From contig NZ_CANMFS010000002.1 of assembly GCF_947497275.1 (NCBI RefSeq), forward strand, positions 248,001-312,000: a stretch of 64,000 nucleotides of DNA. Reading direction: 5' to 3'. How positions within the stretch are numbered: position 1 is the stretch's first letter; every line of letters begins with the position of its first letter. This DNA is from an uncultured Sulfitobacter sp. (GTDB lineage Bacteria > Pseudomonadota > Alphaproteobacteria > Rhodobacterales > Rhodobacteraceae). The position numbers and the translations under genes were made by a program. This document shows, piece after piece, positions 10,241 to 18,064 of the stretch. The notes beneath the pieces were generated by a model, which ran no database searches, was not told where the DNA came from, and saw only the letters and a program-made list of their open reading frames with translations.

Positions 10241-11131
10241 ATGCCCATCGAAGAGATTTTGCTGGATCTGATCCAGAGCAATATCGTCTACCTGTTGCTT
10301 GCCGTCCTCTTCATCGTGCTGGTGTTCCAGGCGGTCAAGATTGTGCCGCAGTCCGAGCAGCATGTGATCGAACGGTTCGGTCGACTGCGCGCGGTTCTGG
10401 GGCCCGGCATCAACATGATCGTCCCGTTCATCGACCGTGTTGCTCACCAGATCTCCATTCTCGAACGGCAGTTGCCCACCGCCAGCCAGGACGCGATCAC
10501 CCGCGACAACGTGCTGGTGCAGGTCGATACATCCGTCTTCTACCGGATCATCGAGCCGGAAAAGACGGTCTACCGCATCCGTGACATCGACAGCGCCATC
10601 GCCACCACCGTCGCGGGCATCGTGCGCGCCGAGATCGGCAAGATGGACCTCGATGAGGTGCAGGCCAACCGCTCGGCGCTGATTGCCACGATCAAGTCCA
10701 ACGTCGTGGACGCGGTCGAGAACTGGGGCATCGAAGTCACGCGCGCGGAAATCCTCGACGTCAATCTCGATGCCGCCACCCGTGCCGCGATGATGCAGCA
10801 GTTGAACGCGGAGCGCGCCCGCCGCGCGCAGGTCACGGAGGCCGAGGGCAAGAAGCGCGCCGTCGAACTGGCAGCGGATGCGGAGCTTTATGCGTCCGAG
10901 CAGACCGCCAAGGCGCGCCGGATCCTCGCCGAGGCAGAAGCCTACGCCACGCAGGTCGTCGCCACCGCGATCAACGAAAACGGGCTGGAGGCGGCGCAGT
11001 ACCAGATCGCGCTCAAACAGGTCGAGGCGTTCAACACCATGGGCAAGGCAGACGGAAACCAGACGATCGTGCTGCCTGCGGACGCGCTTGCGGCCTTCGG
11101 GGATGCGTTCAAACTGCTCAAGGGGCGCTGA
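10241..11131 (+). CDS. SPFH/band-7 (stomatin-like) membrane protein
   Basis: Membrane-anchored scaffold of the stomatin/QmcA group that forms rings or microdomains. N-terminal transmembrane helix (about 9-30, IVYLLLAVLFIVLVFQAV), then the band-7 domain from VPQSEQHVIERFGR to about residue 180, then a charged helical region rich in Ala/Glu/Arg (about 185-250) and a short C-terminal segment. The next gene, two bases downstream, encodes an NfeD-like protein, the usual partner of this family. GGAG precedes the start. Confidence 0.92.
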   Translation: MPIEEILLDLIQSNIVYLLLAVLFIVLVFQAVKIVPQSEQHVIERFGRLRAVLGPGINMIVPFIDRVAHQISILERQLPTASQDAITRDNVLVQVDTSVFYRIIEPEKTVYRIRDIDSAIATTVAGIVRAEIGKMDLDEVQANRSALIATIKSNVVDAVENWGIEVTRAEILDVNLDAATRAAMMQQLNAERARRAQVTEAEGKKRAVELAADAELYASEQTAKARRILAEAEAYATQVVATAINENGLEAAQYQIALKQVEAFNTMGKADGNQTIVLPADALAAFGDAFKLLKGR

Positions 11132-11133
11132 GC

Positions 11134-11409
11134 ATGGCAGAGATGATCACCCTGTGGTGGATCTGGCTTGCGGCGGCGCTGGTTCTCGCGCTGGTCGAGC
11201 TTGTGCTGCCGGGGTCGATCTTTCTGGGCTTTGCGCTCGGCGCGCTTGCGATGGCCGGTATCGTCGCACTCTTCGCACTCACCAACACGGCGGCGCTGGT
11301 CGCGCTTTTCGCGGGCCTGTCGCTGTTTGCCTGGATCATCCTAAGATTCGTGTTCAAACGGCAATCGAGCGGCGCGCGCATCGTGACACGTGATATCAAC
11401 GACAACTGA
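11134..11409 (+). CDS. NfeD-like short membrane protein
   Basis: 91 residues with two or three transmembrane segments (LWWIWLAAALVLALVELVL, SIFLGFALGALAMAGIVALF, LVALFAGLSLFAWIILRFVF) and a short charged tail. It corresponds to the short NfeD form lacking most of the soluble OB-fold domain. The start is two bases after the stop of the SPFH gene, so the two are co-translated and likely act as one membrane complex. Confidence 0.85.
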   Translation: MAEMITLWWIWLAAALVLALVELVLPGSIFLGFALGALAMAGIVALFALTNTAALVALFAGLSLFAWIILRFVFKRQSSGARIVTRDINDN

Positions 11410-11441
11410 CGCGCCGCAGTTCTTTCCGCCCTGCCCTCCCT

Positions 11442-11471
11442 TTACCTCGCAGGTCTCAATCCCTATATAAT
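11442..11471 (+). promoter_or_regulatory. Candidate promoter of the SufT-like gene
   Basis: A perfect TATAAT (11466-11471) lies 28 bases upstream of the start codon, with TTACCT 18 bases before it as a partial -35. Confidence 0.4.
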
Positions 11472-11498
11472 CTGTCAGGAACACAAGATGAGGCGCAG

Positions 11499-11861
11499 AT
11501 GACAGACACTTCGCAACCGCTTGAAGGTACGCCGCTGATCGCGCCGTCCACCACCGATCACCCGCTTTACGATCAGGTCGTGGAAGCGTGCCGGTCGGTC
11601 TATGATCCTGAAATTCCAGTCAATATCTACGAATTGGGCTTGATCTACACCATCGACATCAATCCCGAAAATGAGGTGCATATCAAGATGTCGCTGACGG
11701 CGCCGGGATGCCCCGTCGCGGGGGAAATGCCCGGTTGGGTCGCCGATGCGGTGGAACCGATTGCCGGCGTCAAGCAGGTGGATGTGGATCTGGTGTGGGA
11801 GCCGCCGTGGGGTATGGACATGATGTCCGACGAAGCCCGGCTTGAGCTTGGCTTTATGTAG
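11499..11861 (+). CDS. SufT/MIP18-family (DUF59) Fe-S maturation factor
   Basis: Small cytosolic protein expected to help deliver Fe-S clusters. The MIP18 fold is recognisable in VYDPEIPVNIYELGLIYTID and in MSLTAPGCPVAGEMPGWVAD, which carries the conserved Cys, and in VDLVWEPPWGMDMMSDEAR. The first 25 residues are a variable extension. A terminator follows, so it is a one-gene unit. In many relatives this gene sits at the end of the suf operon; here only an A-type carrier lies nearby (13416), beyond two unrelated genes. Confidence 0.88.
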   Translation: MTDTSQPLEGTPLIAPSTTDHPLYDQVVEACRSVYDPEIPVNIYELGLIYTIDINPENEVHIKMSLTAPGCPVAGEMPGWVADAVEPIAGVKQVDVDLVWEPPWGMDMMSDEARLELGFM

Positions 11862-11889
11862 GCCACGCCACGTTTGTTCACGCAGAACG

Positions 11890-11919
11890 GCCGCTCTCCT
11901 GACAGGGGCGGCTTTTTTT
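11890..11919 (+). terminator. Rho-independent terminator after the SufT-like gene
   Basis: Stem GCCGCTCT / GGGGCGGC (two G-U pairs) with a 7-base loop, followed by seven T residues. Confidence 0.85.
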
Positions 11920-11987
11920 GTGGTGTTGCCCCGATCTTCGGCGGCTGTCAGACTGCGACAACAGGAAAATCCGCGCGAGGGGTGTTG

Positions 11988-12608
11988 ATGCGAAACTGGG
12001 CCGTGTTCACCGGAGATATCGTGGGCTCATCGGACATGGGCAGTGACGGCCTGTCGCAGGTATTTGTCGCGCTTGAAGAAACGGCGGGCAGCATCCGGCA
12101 GTGGCCCGACAGCACCGGTCATTTCGCACGGTTCCGCGGCGACGGCTGGCAGATGGCACTTCCGGAGATTTTGGCGCTGCGCGGTGCGCTCGTGCTGCGC
12201 GCGGCCGTGCGCGCAACGGCCAAGGGCCGCGATACCCGGATCGGCATCGGCATCGGATCAGGTCAGATCGACGGTGGAGATCTGGCGCGCGCGGACGGGC
12301 CGGTATTCGTACAATCCGGCCGCGCGCTCGATGCAATGCGGCGCGGTGCGCGCATGTCTGCCCCTGATGCAGGGGCGTTGCTGCGCGTTGCCCTGCCGTT
12401 GGCTGACAGGATCGTGGCGGGCTGGACATCGAAACAGGCGCAGGTGGCGCAGGCGTTGCTTGCCCCCGTCCCTCCGACCCACGAGGTGCTTTCCAAGGCG
12501 CTGGGCCACAGCAGACAGATGACACAGAAACAGGCCGATGCCGCCGCCGTTCACGCGCTGGTGGAGAGTTGCGAGATATATGAACAAACCAAAATGCAAC
12601 ACAAATAG
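11988..12608 (+). CDS. SatD-like protein
   Basis: 206 residues. The N-terminal domain, WAVFTGDIVGSSDMGSDG followed by FARFRGDGWQMAL and DTRIGIGIGSGQIDGGDLA, has the pattern of the SatD family: a nucleotide-cyclase-like fold with unproven function. The C-terminal part (about 140-206: KQAQVAQALLAPVPPTHEVL, then LGHSRQMTQKQADAAAVHAL) looks like a winged helix, which would fit DNA binding. The start at 11988 follows AGGGG; a longer frame upstream runs over the terminator and is rejected. The following gene encodes a DUF3307 membrane protein, the usual neighbour of this family, so the pair probably works together. Function unknown. Confidence 0.7.
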   Translation: MRNWAVFTGDIVGSSDMGSDGLSQVFVALEETAGSIRQWPDSTGHFARFRGDGWQMALPEILALRGALVLRAAVRATAKGRDTRIGIGIGSGQIDGGDLARADGPVFVQSGRALDAMRRGARMSAPDAGALLRVALPLADRIVAGWTSKQAQVAQALLAPVPPTHEVLSKALGHSRQMTQKQADAAAVHALVESCEIYEQTKMQHK

Positions 12609-12635
12609 GTTGCAATACACTATAGCAACCTTTTT
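12595..12635 (+). promoter_or_regulatory. Overlapping inverted repeats at the SatD/DUF3307 junction
   Basis: Two stems share the same GTTGC bases: TGCAAC (12595-12600) with GTTGCA (12609-12614), and GGTTGC (12608-12613) with GCAACC (12625-12630), the latter followed directly by TTTTT. They cannot form together. The second looks like a small terminator, or an operator overlapping a -10-like CACTATAG. The DUF3307 start codon follows at 12639. Confidence 0.5.
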
Positions 12636-12638
12636 AAC

Positions 12639-13361
12639 ATGACCTTTTCCGGCCTCTCCTCGCTGGATATCGAACTGCTGATTGCGCTGGTCACGGCACA
12701 TCTGCTTGCGGATTTCGTGTTTCAAACCACGCATATGGTCCTGAACAAACGTCGCCCGCTGATATTGCTGATGCACGGGGTCCATGTCTTCGCGATCACG
12801 GCCCTGCTTTCGGGCGGTGCGATGGTGCTGGCGCTGGGCATCGCGTTAAGCCATGTGGCAATTGACGCGATCAGGGCGGCATACGGGCGCGATACGCTGC
12901 GGATCTACCTGCTCGACCAAAGCGCCCATATCGCCCTGCTGTTCGGGGCGGTGCTGCTGCTGCCCGTCTGGATGCTGGAGCCGTGGTGGCCACCGTTGTC
13001 GGCTGGCTTGATCCAGACGGCCCTCGTGCTCAGCGGTCTGATAACGGCGACCCTGGCGGGCGGCCCGGCGGTGGGCCACCTGATGGCACGCTATAAATCG
13101 GACGCCCAACCGGAGGGATTGGAATACGCAGGCCGCGTGATCGGCCTGATGGAACGCGGGCTGATCTTTCTGATGGTGATGATCGGCGAGCCGTCCGGCA
13201 TCGGCTTTCTCATCGCGGCCAAGTCGATCCTGCGCTTCGATACAGTTTCGCGCGATCAGAAGATGAGCGAATACGTGATCATCGGCACGTTGGCCTCGTT
13301 CGGCTGGGCCCTCGCGGCAAGCTTTGCAACAATCGCAGTGCGAAACATCACAGTCTATTGA
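12639..13361 (+). CDS. DUF3307 integral membrane protein
   Basis: 240 residues with six or more hydrophobic segments. The N-terminal block LIALVTAHLLADFVFQT, the His-rich MHGVHVFAITALL, the ALSHVAIDAIRAAYG segment and YLLDQSAHIALLF are the DUF3307 signature; these His/Asp pairs inside membrane helices are the most conserved part. The C-terminal half has two further helices. No ribosome site precedes the ATG at 12639: the bases are CTTTTTAAC right after a hairpin, so the mRNA may be nearly leaderless or translation may be coupled. Function unknown; paired with the SatD-like gene. Confidence 0.75.
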   Translation: MTFSGLSSLDIELLIALVTAHLLADFVFQTTHMVLNKRRPLILLMHGVHVFAITALLSGGAMVLALGIALSHVAIDAIRAAYGRDTLRIYLLDQSAHIALLFGAVLLLPVWMLEPWWPPLSAGLIQTALVLSGLITATLAGGPAVGHLMARYKSDAQPEGLEYAGRVIGLMERGLIFLMVMIGEPSGIGFLIAAKSILRFDTVSRDQKMSEYVIIGTLASFGWALAASFATIAVRNITVY

Positions 13362-13415
13362 CCCCCTTGAGATCGGACGGTCAGCCCCTTATCTTGGTCT
13401 CAAAGGAGAACTCGT

Positions 13416-13778
13416 ATGTTCGGCATTCCAGGCAAGCAGGCGGTCAGCATGACCCCCAAGGCGGCGGCGCAGATCATCAAATTGATGCAGGCGGAAGGCC
13501 ACGCAGGCCTGCGCATCGGCGTCAAGAAAGGCGGTTGCGCGGGCATGGAATACACCATGGAATACGTGGACACGGCCGATCCCAATGATGAAGTCGTTGA
13601 ACAGGACGGTGCCTGCGTGATGATTGCCCCGATGGCGCAGATGTTCCTGTTCGGCACTCAGATCGACTATGAAACCACGCTTCTGGAAAGCGGGTTCAAG
13701 TTCAACAACCCCAATGTCTCCGAAGCCTGCGGGTGTGGCGAATCGATCAAGTTCGACGACGCGCTTTTCGCCAAGTAA
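13416..13778 (+). CDS. A-type Fe-S carrier (IscA/SufA/HesB family)
   Basis: Cytosolic scaffold or carrier that passes Fe-S clusters to apo-enzymes. 120 residues with the three ligand cysteines: Cys41 in KKGGCAGMEY and Cys105/Cys107 in SEACGCGESI. AAAGGAGA lies at a good distance before the ATG. It stands alone, a few genes from the SufT-like gene. SufA and IscA cannot be separated by eye. Confidence 0.93.
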   Translation: MFGIPGKQAVSMTPKAAAQIIKLMQAEGHAGLRIGVKKGGCAGMEYTMEYVDTADPNDEVVEQDGACVMIAPMAQMFLFGTQIDYETTLLESGFKFNNPNVSEACGCGESIKFDDALFAK

Positions 13779-14083
13779 GCCTTGCGCAGGCAGACAGTGC
13801 CTTTGCCGCAGAGCCTTTCCACGACATACCTGCCCTGACCATCCGCCGCATGTTCGGCGGTGTCAGTCTCTGTTTGCTCGTGTGACCTTTGCAGTCATGC
13901 CGTCGGACGGCCGGCCGCTGCTCAAGGTGCAAAAAGGCGCTTTCAGCGCCCGGTCGGCCCTCGGAAATGGCGCAAAATGCACAAGAGAAGTACGGCACCG
14001 TCTCTGCCCTGCTGGACCTTCCACGATACCGTGCACGGCCCTCCGTACGCCGCCCGCACCCCTCAAGGGCTGGCTGCGCCGAA
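13779..14083 (+). pseudogene. Possible degenerate TfoX_N-domain remnant; otherwise empty intergenic
   Basis: A 305-base interval between convergent genes. One plus-strand frame reads DIPALTIRRMFGGVSLC and then stops; shifting frame gives FARVTFAVMPSDGRPLLKVQ. Together these resemble the start of TfoX N-terminal domains (RRMFGG.GLY..G..FA.V.DG.L.LKV). No start codon with a ribosome site and no intact frame were found. Nothing else is recognised. Confidence 0.3.
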
Positions 14084-14992
14084 TTAGTCTTTGGTCCGAA
14101 GGTGAGTGTAGGTTTGCGCAAACCGCGCGGCCAGATGCGTGCCGGCCAGAACCGGCGTTTCGGCCCCGGCGGGCGCGACATTCGTGTCGTACGAAGGGTT
14201 GAAGAACAGCGGTACGGAAATCCGCTCGTTCGGGGTTCCGACGACGCGGTGCGGCGTCGCGCGCACACGGCCACCGGTCCAGACCTCCATCATCTCTCCG
14301 AAATTGATCACGAAAACGCCGGGATCCGCGCTGACCGGACTCCAGCCGCCGCCATGCGTGCGCACTTCGAGGCCTGGCGAGCCATCGGTCGCAAGAAGCG
14401 TCAGGCAGCCGTAATCGGTGTGTGTCGCGATACCGAAATCCTTGGCCCCCGCCCAAGGGGGACGTGCGGGATAGTAGTTGCCGCGCAAGAGCGCCATCGG
14501 TGCCTCGAACGCATCGTCGAATGCATCGCGCGGCGCGCCGATCGCTTGGGCCACGCCGCGTAGTACATCCATCGCCACCGCGCAGGCATCGGTGTAGTAG
14601 GCGCTGACCACCGCCTCGAAATCGGCGGGCTGCGCGGGCCAGCGGTTGGGCGCATAAACGGCCATCGCGCTGCGCGGATCGCCCTCTGGCAGCACGAAAC
14701 CGCTGTCGTAATACTGCTTGTAATCGGGGTTCGCGTCGGGATCGACCTGCTCGGATCCGGACGCACCCCAGCCCCGGTTCGCGCCGGTCTGGGCCATGTC
14801 AACGGTCCGCTTTTCACTTTCGGGCAGCTTGAAAAAGGTCCGGTATGTCTCGATCACGGCACGCACGCGTGATGCAGACAGCGCGGTGTTGTGCACGGTC
14901 GCGAACCCGACACCGGTCGCCGCATCGCGCATGGCGTCAAGAGCTTCGGGCGTGGCGCTATTCAGCGCCACAAGGTCGATCGCAGGGATCAT
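14084..14992 (-). CDS. Isopenicillin-N-synthase-like 2OG-Fe(II) oxygenase
   Basis: Non-haem iron dioxygenase of 302 residues. The N-terminal DIOX_N part (AIDLVALNSATPEALDAMRD) is followed by the double-stranded beta-helix with iron ligands His191 and Asp193 (ATHTDYGCLTLL) and His248 (RATPHRVVGT), and Arg257 (NERISVPLFF) for the 2-oxoglutarate carboxylate. AAGGAGCACTGAC precedes the start. Members oxidise small molecules; in Roseobacters the substrate is unknown. It is divergent from tpiA. Confidence 0.88.
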   Translation of the reverse strand: MIPAIDLVALNSATPEALDAMRDAATGVGFATVHNTALSASRVRAVIETYRTFFKLPESEKRTVDMAQTGANRGWGASGSEQVDPDANPDYKQYYDSGFVLPEGDPRSAMAVYAPNRWPAQPADFEAVVSAYYTDACAVAMDVLRGVAQAIGAPRDAFDDAFEAPMALLRGNYYPARPPWAGAKDFGIATHTDYGCLTLLATDGSPGLEVRTHGGGWSPVSADPGVFVINFGEMMEVWTGGRVRATPHRVVGTPNERISVPLFFNPSYDTNVAPAGAETPVLAGTHLAARFAQTYTHLRTKD

Positions 14993-15112
14993 GTCAGTGC
15001 TCCTTGGTCGTTGTATTCCCTCTTAGTCCGCCGTGCGGCAAAGGCCAACAGCTTCGTTGCCCAGACCACAGGCTGCTGCTACATAACTGCGAACCCATCA
15101 GAAAGGCAGCGC

Positions 15113-15862
15113 ATGAGACGCAAACTGGCCGCAGGCAACTGGAAAATGAACGGCACCGCCGCGAGCCTTGCCGAGCTTGCCGTGCTGGGCGCACAGCTTG
15201 ACGATGAGGGTCCCGATGTGGTGGTCTGTCCGCCTGCCCCGCTGCTTTACCGTGCCGTCCATGCCGCCGAAGGCACCCGCATCGACATCGGTGCGCAGGA
15301 TTGCCACATGCAGTCCAAGGGCGCCTTTACCGGTGACATTTCCGCCGAAATGATCGCGGATACCGGGGCACGATACGTCATCGCCGGCCATTCAGAGCGG
15401 CGCGACGCCCATGAAGAGCGCAACTCTGACATCCGCGCCAAGGTGTCGATGGCCTGGGCCTGTGACCTCACCGCGATCATCTGCATCGGTGAAGAGTTGT
15501 CGGATCACCAGCAGAACAACACGCTCGACATCATCGCGGGACAACTTGCAGGATCGCTGCCCGATGCGGCGACCGCGCACAACACCGTCATCGCCTATGA
15601 GCCGATATGGGCCATCGGTACCGGCAAGGTTCCGACACTGGAGCAGATAACGCAGGTCCATGATTTCATTCGAGAGAAGCTGATTAACCGTCTGGGACAG
15701 GACGTGGGCGACGCGATCCCGTTGCTGTATGGCGGATCCGTCAAGCCGGACAATGCGGAAACCATCTTTCGCGCCGAAAACGTGGACGGCGCTCTGGTCG
15801 GGGGCGCGTCGCTGAAAGCGGCCGATTTCGCGCCGATCATCGCCGCACTCGCCAGATCCTGA
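15113..15862 (+). CDS. tpiA: Triosephosphate isomerase
   Basis: Interconverts dihydroxyacetone phosphate and glyceraldehyde 3-phosphate. 249 residues, standard TIM barrel. Active site visible: Asn9 and Lys11 (GNWKMNG), His93 (IAGHSERR) and Glu163 (AYEPIWAIGTGK), plus the phosphate loop LYGGSVKPDN. The start at 15113 follows AAAGGCAGC; longer upstream frames have no support. Stand-alone gene ended by a bidirectional terminator. Confidence 0.97.
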   Translation: MRRKLAAGNWKMNGTAASLAELAVLGAQLDDEGPDVVVCPPAPLLYRAVHAAEGTRIDIGAQDCHMQSKGAFTGDISAEMIADTGARYVIAGHSERRDAHEERNSDIRAKVSMAWACDLTAIICIGEELSDHQQNNTLDIIAGQLAGSLPDAATAHNTVIAYEPIWAIGTGKVPTLEQITQVHDFIREKLINRLGQDVGDAIPLLYGGSVKPDNAETIFRAENVDGALVGGASLKAADFAPIIAALARS

Positions 15863-15880
15863 AGCCAGGGGCGCAGACGT

Positions 15881-15916
15881 AAAATAGGCGGACCGAACGA
15901 TCGGACCGCCTATTTT
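15881..15916. terminator. Bidirectional terminator between tpiA and dctM
   Basis: AAAATAGGCGGACCGA pairs with TCGGACCGCCTATTTT, with one mismatch and a 4-base loop. A- and T-rich ends on both sides serve both converging genes. Confidence 0.85.
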
Positions 15917-15930
15917 CTCGGCTCAGGACC

Positions 15931-17307
15931 CTAGCGGGTGATCAGCTCCGGTCCCATCATTATCGTCGGCAGCCAGGTAGACATCACCGGGATGTACGTC
16001 ACCATGATCAGGAACACGAAGAGCACGGCCAGGAACGGCAACGCCGCGCGCACCACGTTAAGCATCGGCATGTTGGCCACGCCGGAGGTCACGAACAGGT
16101 TCAGGCCAACCGGCGGTGTGATCATGCCGATTTCCATATTGACCACCATGATGATGCCCAGATGGATCGGGTCGATGCCCAGTTCGATCGCGATGGGAAA
16201 CACCAGTGGCGCCACGATGACCAGCAGGCCCGACGGCTCCATGAACTGCCCGCCGATCAACAGGATCACGTTGACGATGATCAGGAAGATGATCGGACCG
16301 AAACCCGCATCCAGCATCGCCGCCGAGATCTGTTGCGGGATCTGCTCGTCGGTCAGGACGTGCTTGAGGATCAGCGCGTTGGCGATGATGAACATCAAGG
16401 TCACGGTCAGCTTGCCCGCTTCGAACAGCGTGTCGCGGGTGTCGCGGTGGAAGAACACCGTGACCAGCGCCAGCGGCTTGTTCAGCAACGAGATGTTGCG
16501 CCCCTCGCCCTTCACATGCAGTGGCCCCATGTCGCGGTAGACGAAACAGGCGATCAGGAAGGCATAGACCGCTGCCACCGCCGCCGCTTCGGTGGGTGTA
16601 AAGATACCGCCGTAGATACCGCCAAGGATGATCACGATGAGGAACAGGCCCCAACCCGCCTCGCGTCCCGAACTCCACACTTCGCCCCAGCCGCGCCATT
16701 CGCCGCTGGGCAGTTTGCGCACTTTGGCGATGATGTAGATGGTCAGCATCAGCATGAAACCGGCCACGAGGCCCGGAATGACCCCGGCAAGGAACATGCG
16801 CCCCACCGACACATCCGTGGCCGAGGCATAGACAACCATCACGATGGACGGCGGAATGAGGATGCCAAGTGTGCCGGCGACCGCGATTACGCCGGCGGCG
16901 AAATCCTTGGTATAACCGACTTCGCGCATGCCCACGATAACGATGGAGCCGATGGCGACCACGGTGGCCGGTGATGAACCAGACAGGGCTGCGAAAAGCA
17001 TACAGGCAAAGACGCCCGCAATCGCCAGACCGCCCGGCAAATGCCCGACAAGGGCGATGGAAAAGCGGATGATCCGCTTGGCCACGCCGCCCGTCGACAT
17101 GAAGGCCGATGCAAGGATGAAGAACGGAATCGCCAACAGAGTGTAATGTCCGGCCATCGCCTGAAACAACGTCTGGGCAATGGATGCCAGCGAGGTATCC
17201 GACAGCACCAGCAGAAACAGGATCGACGAGGTGCCGAGCGCGACGGCGATCGGAACACCGACCAGCATCAGCACGATCACGATGCCGAAAAGGACAACAA
17301 CTTCCAT
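15931..17307 (-). CDS. dctM: TRAP transporter large permease (DctM)
   Basis: Inner-membrane 458-residue subunit that moves substrate with a Na+ gradient. Strongly hydrophobic with about 11-13 segments. Family signatures include IPFFILASAFMSTGG near residue 60, FAALSGSSPATVVAIGSIV near 107 and GILIPPSIVMVVYASATDVS near 150. The start is four bases after the dctQ stop. Forms the transporter with DctP and DctQ; the linked dctBD genes suggest C4-dicarboxylates. Confidence 0.93.
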   Translation of the reverse strand: MEVVVLFGIVIVLMLVGVPIAVALGTSSILFLLVLSDTSLASIAQTLFQAMAGHYTLLAIPFFILASAFMSTGGVAKRIIRFSIALVGHLPGGLAIAGVFACMLFAALSGSSPATVVAIGSIVIVGMREVGYTKDFAAGVIAVAGTLGILIPPSIVMVVYASATDVSVGRMFLAGVIPGLVAGFMLMLTIYIIAKVRKLPSGEWRGWGEVWSSGREAGWGLFLIVIILGGIYGGIFTPTEAAAVAAVYAFLIACFVYRDMGPLHVKGEGRNISLLNKPLALVTVFFHRDTRDTLFEAGKLTVTLMFIIANALILKHVLTDEQIPQQISAAMLDAGFGPIIFLIIVNVILLIGGQFMEPSGLLVIVAPLVFPIAIELGIDPIHLGIIMVVNMEIGMITPPVGLNLFVTSGVANMPMLNVVRAALPFLAVLFVFLIMVTYIPVMSTWLPTIMMGPELITR

Positions 17308-17311
17308 AGAC

Positions 17312-17992
17312 CTAGTTCCCCGCGTTCATATGCTGGACATCGCGCACGTCGTCTTCGGCTTCGTGGCTGACGATCAGGCTTGTCGCCTCGCCCCGGATCA
17401 GGCGCAGACCGGCCTGAATAAAGCGGAACAGCAACAGGGCTATGCCGATCGGCAGGATGGCGTAGGGGATGAAACGCGGCAGCTTTTCGTAGGCTTCGCC
17501 CTCGTTCATGATTGGCTCGATAAAGCGCAGCCAGTCGGGCATCGGCATATCGACAACCTCGTACCAGGCCTGATCGCGGCTGTCGGCGAACCCCGTCGGG
17601 AACCAGCGACCCGTCGTGGCATCCAGCCCCGCGAACGGCGCCCAATAGTCCCACGCGCCTTTCAGCACCAGAGCGGCGTAGATGATACAAATGGTCGCCG
17701 CGACAAGGGCGATGACCCGCCGTTTGGAGGGCGAGAACAGGTTGATCACCGCATCAACACCCAGATGCGCCGTCACCTTGACCGCATAGCTCACGCCGAA
17801 AAGCACCAGCCAGGCAAACAGGAACGTCACCGCTTCGAGCCCCCAGATCAGGCCTGTGTTAAAACCATACCGCAACACGACGTTGATAAAGGTGATGATG
17901 GTCATCAGTCCGAGGATCAGCGCGATCGCGGTTTCCTCGAACTCGTTGACGATCCGGCCAAGGGCCGTCTTCGCTTCATATGGATGCGCCAT
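17312..17992 (-). CDS. dctQ: TRAP transporter small permease (DctQ)
   Basis: 226 residues with four transmembrane segments (for example ETAIALILGLMTIITFINVV and VIALVAATICIIYAALVL), the DctQ fold that scaffolds DctM. It has a longer loop between helices 3 and 4 (about 125-180, with DATTGRWFPTGFADSRDQAW) than the shortest family members. GGGGGGAGGATC precedes the start at 17992. Confidence 0.92.
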   Translation of the reverse strand: MAHPYEAKTALGRIVNEFEETAIALILGLMTIITFINVVLRYGFNTGLIWGLEAVTFLFAWLVLFGVSYAVKVTAHLGVDAVINLFSPSKRRVIALVAATICIIYAALVLKGAWDYWAPFAGLDATTGRWFPTGFADSRDQAWYEVVDMPMPDWLRFIEPIMNEGEAYEKLPRFIPYAILPIGIALLLFRFIQAGLRLIRGEATSLIVSHEAEDDVRDVQHMNAGN

Positions 17993-18016
17993 ATGATCCT
18001 CCCCCCGATTGCAAAT

Positions 18017-18048
18017 ACCGCCCGCCCCCGGATACAGGAGCGGGCGGT
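18017..18048 (-). terminator. Intercistronic hairpin between dctP and dctQ
   Basis: Perfect 9-bp stem ACCGCCCGC / GCGGGCGGT with a 14-base loop in the gap after dctP. There is no clear T-run, so it may be a leaky terminator or an mRNA-stabilising stem that keeps the binding protein more abundant than the permeases. Confidence 0.55.
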
Positions 18049-18064
18049 CATAGTGCGGCCCCGC

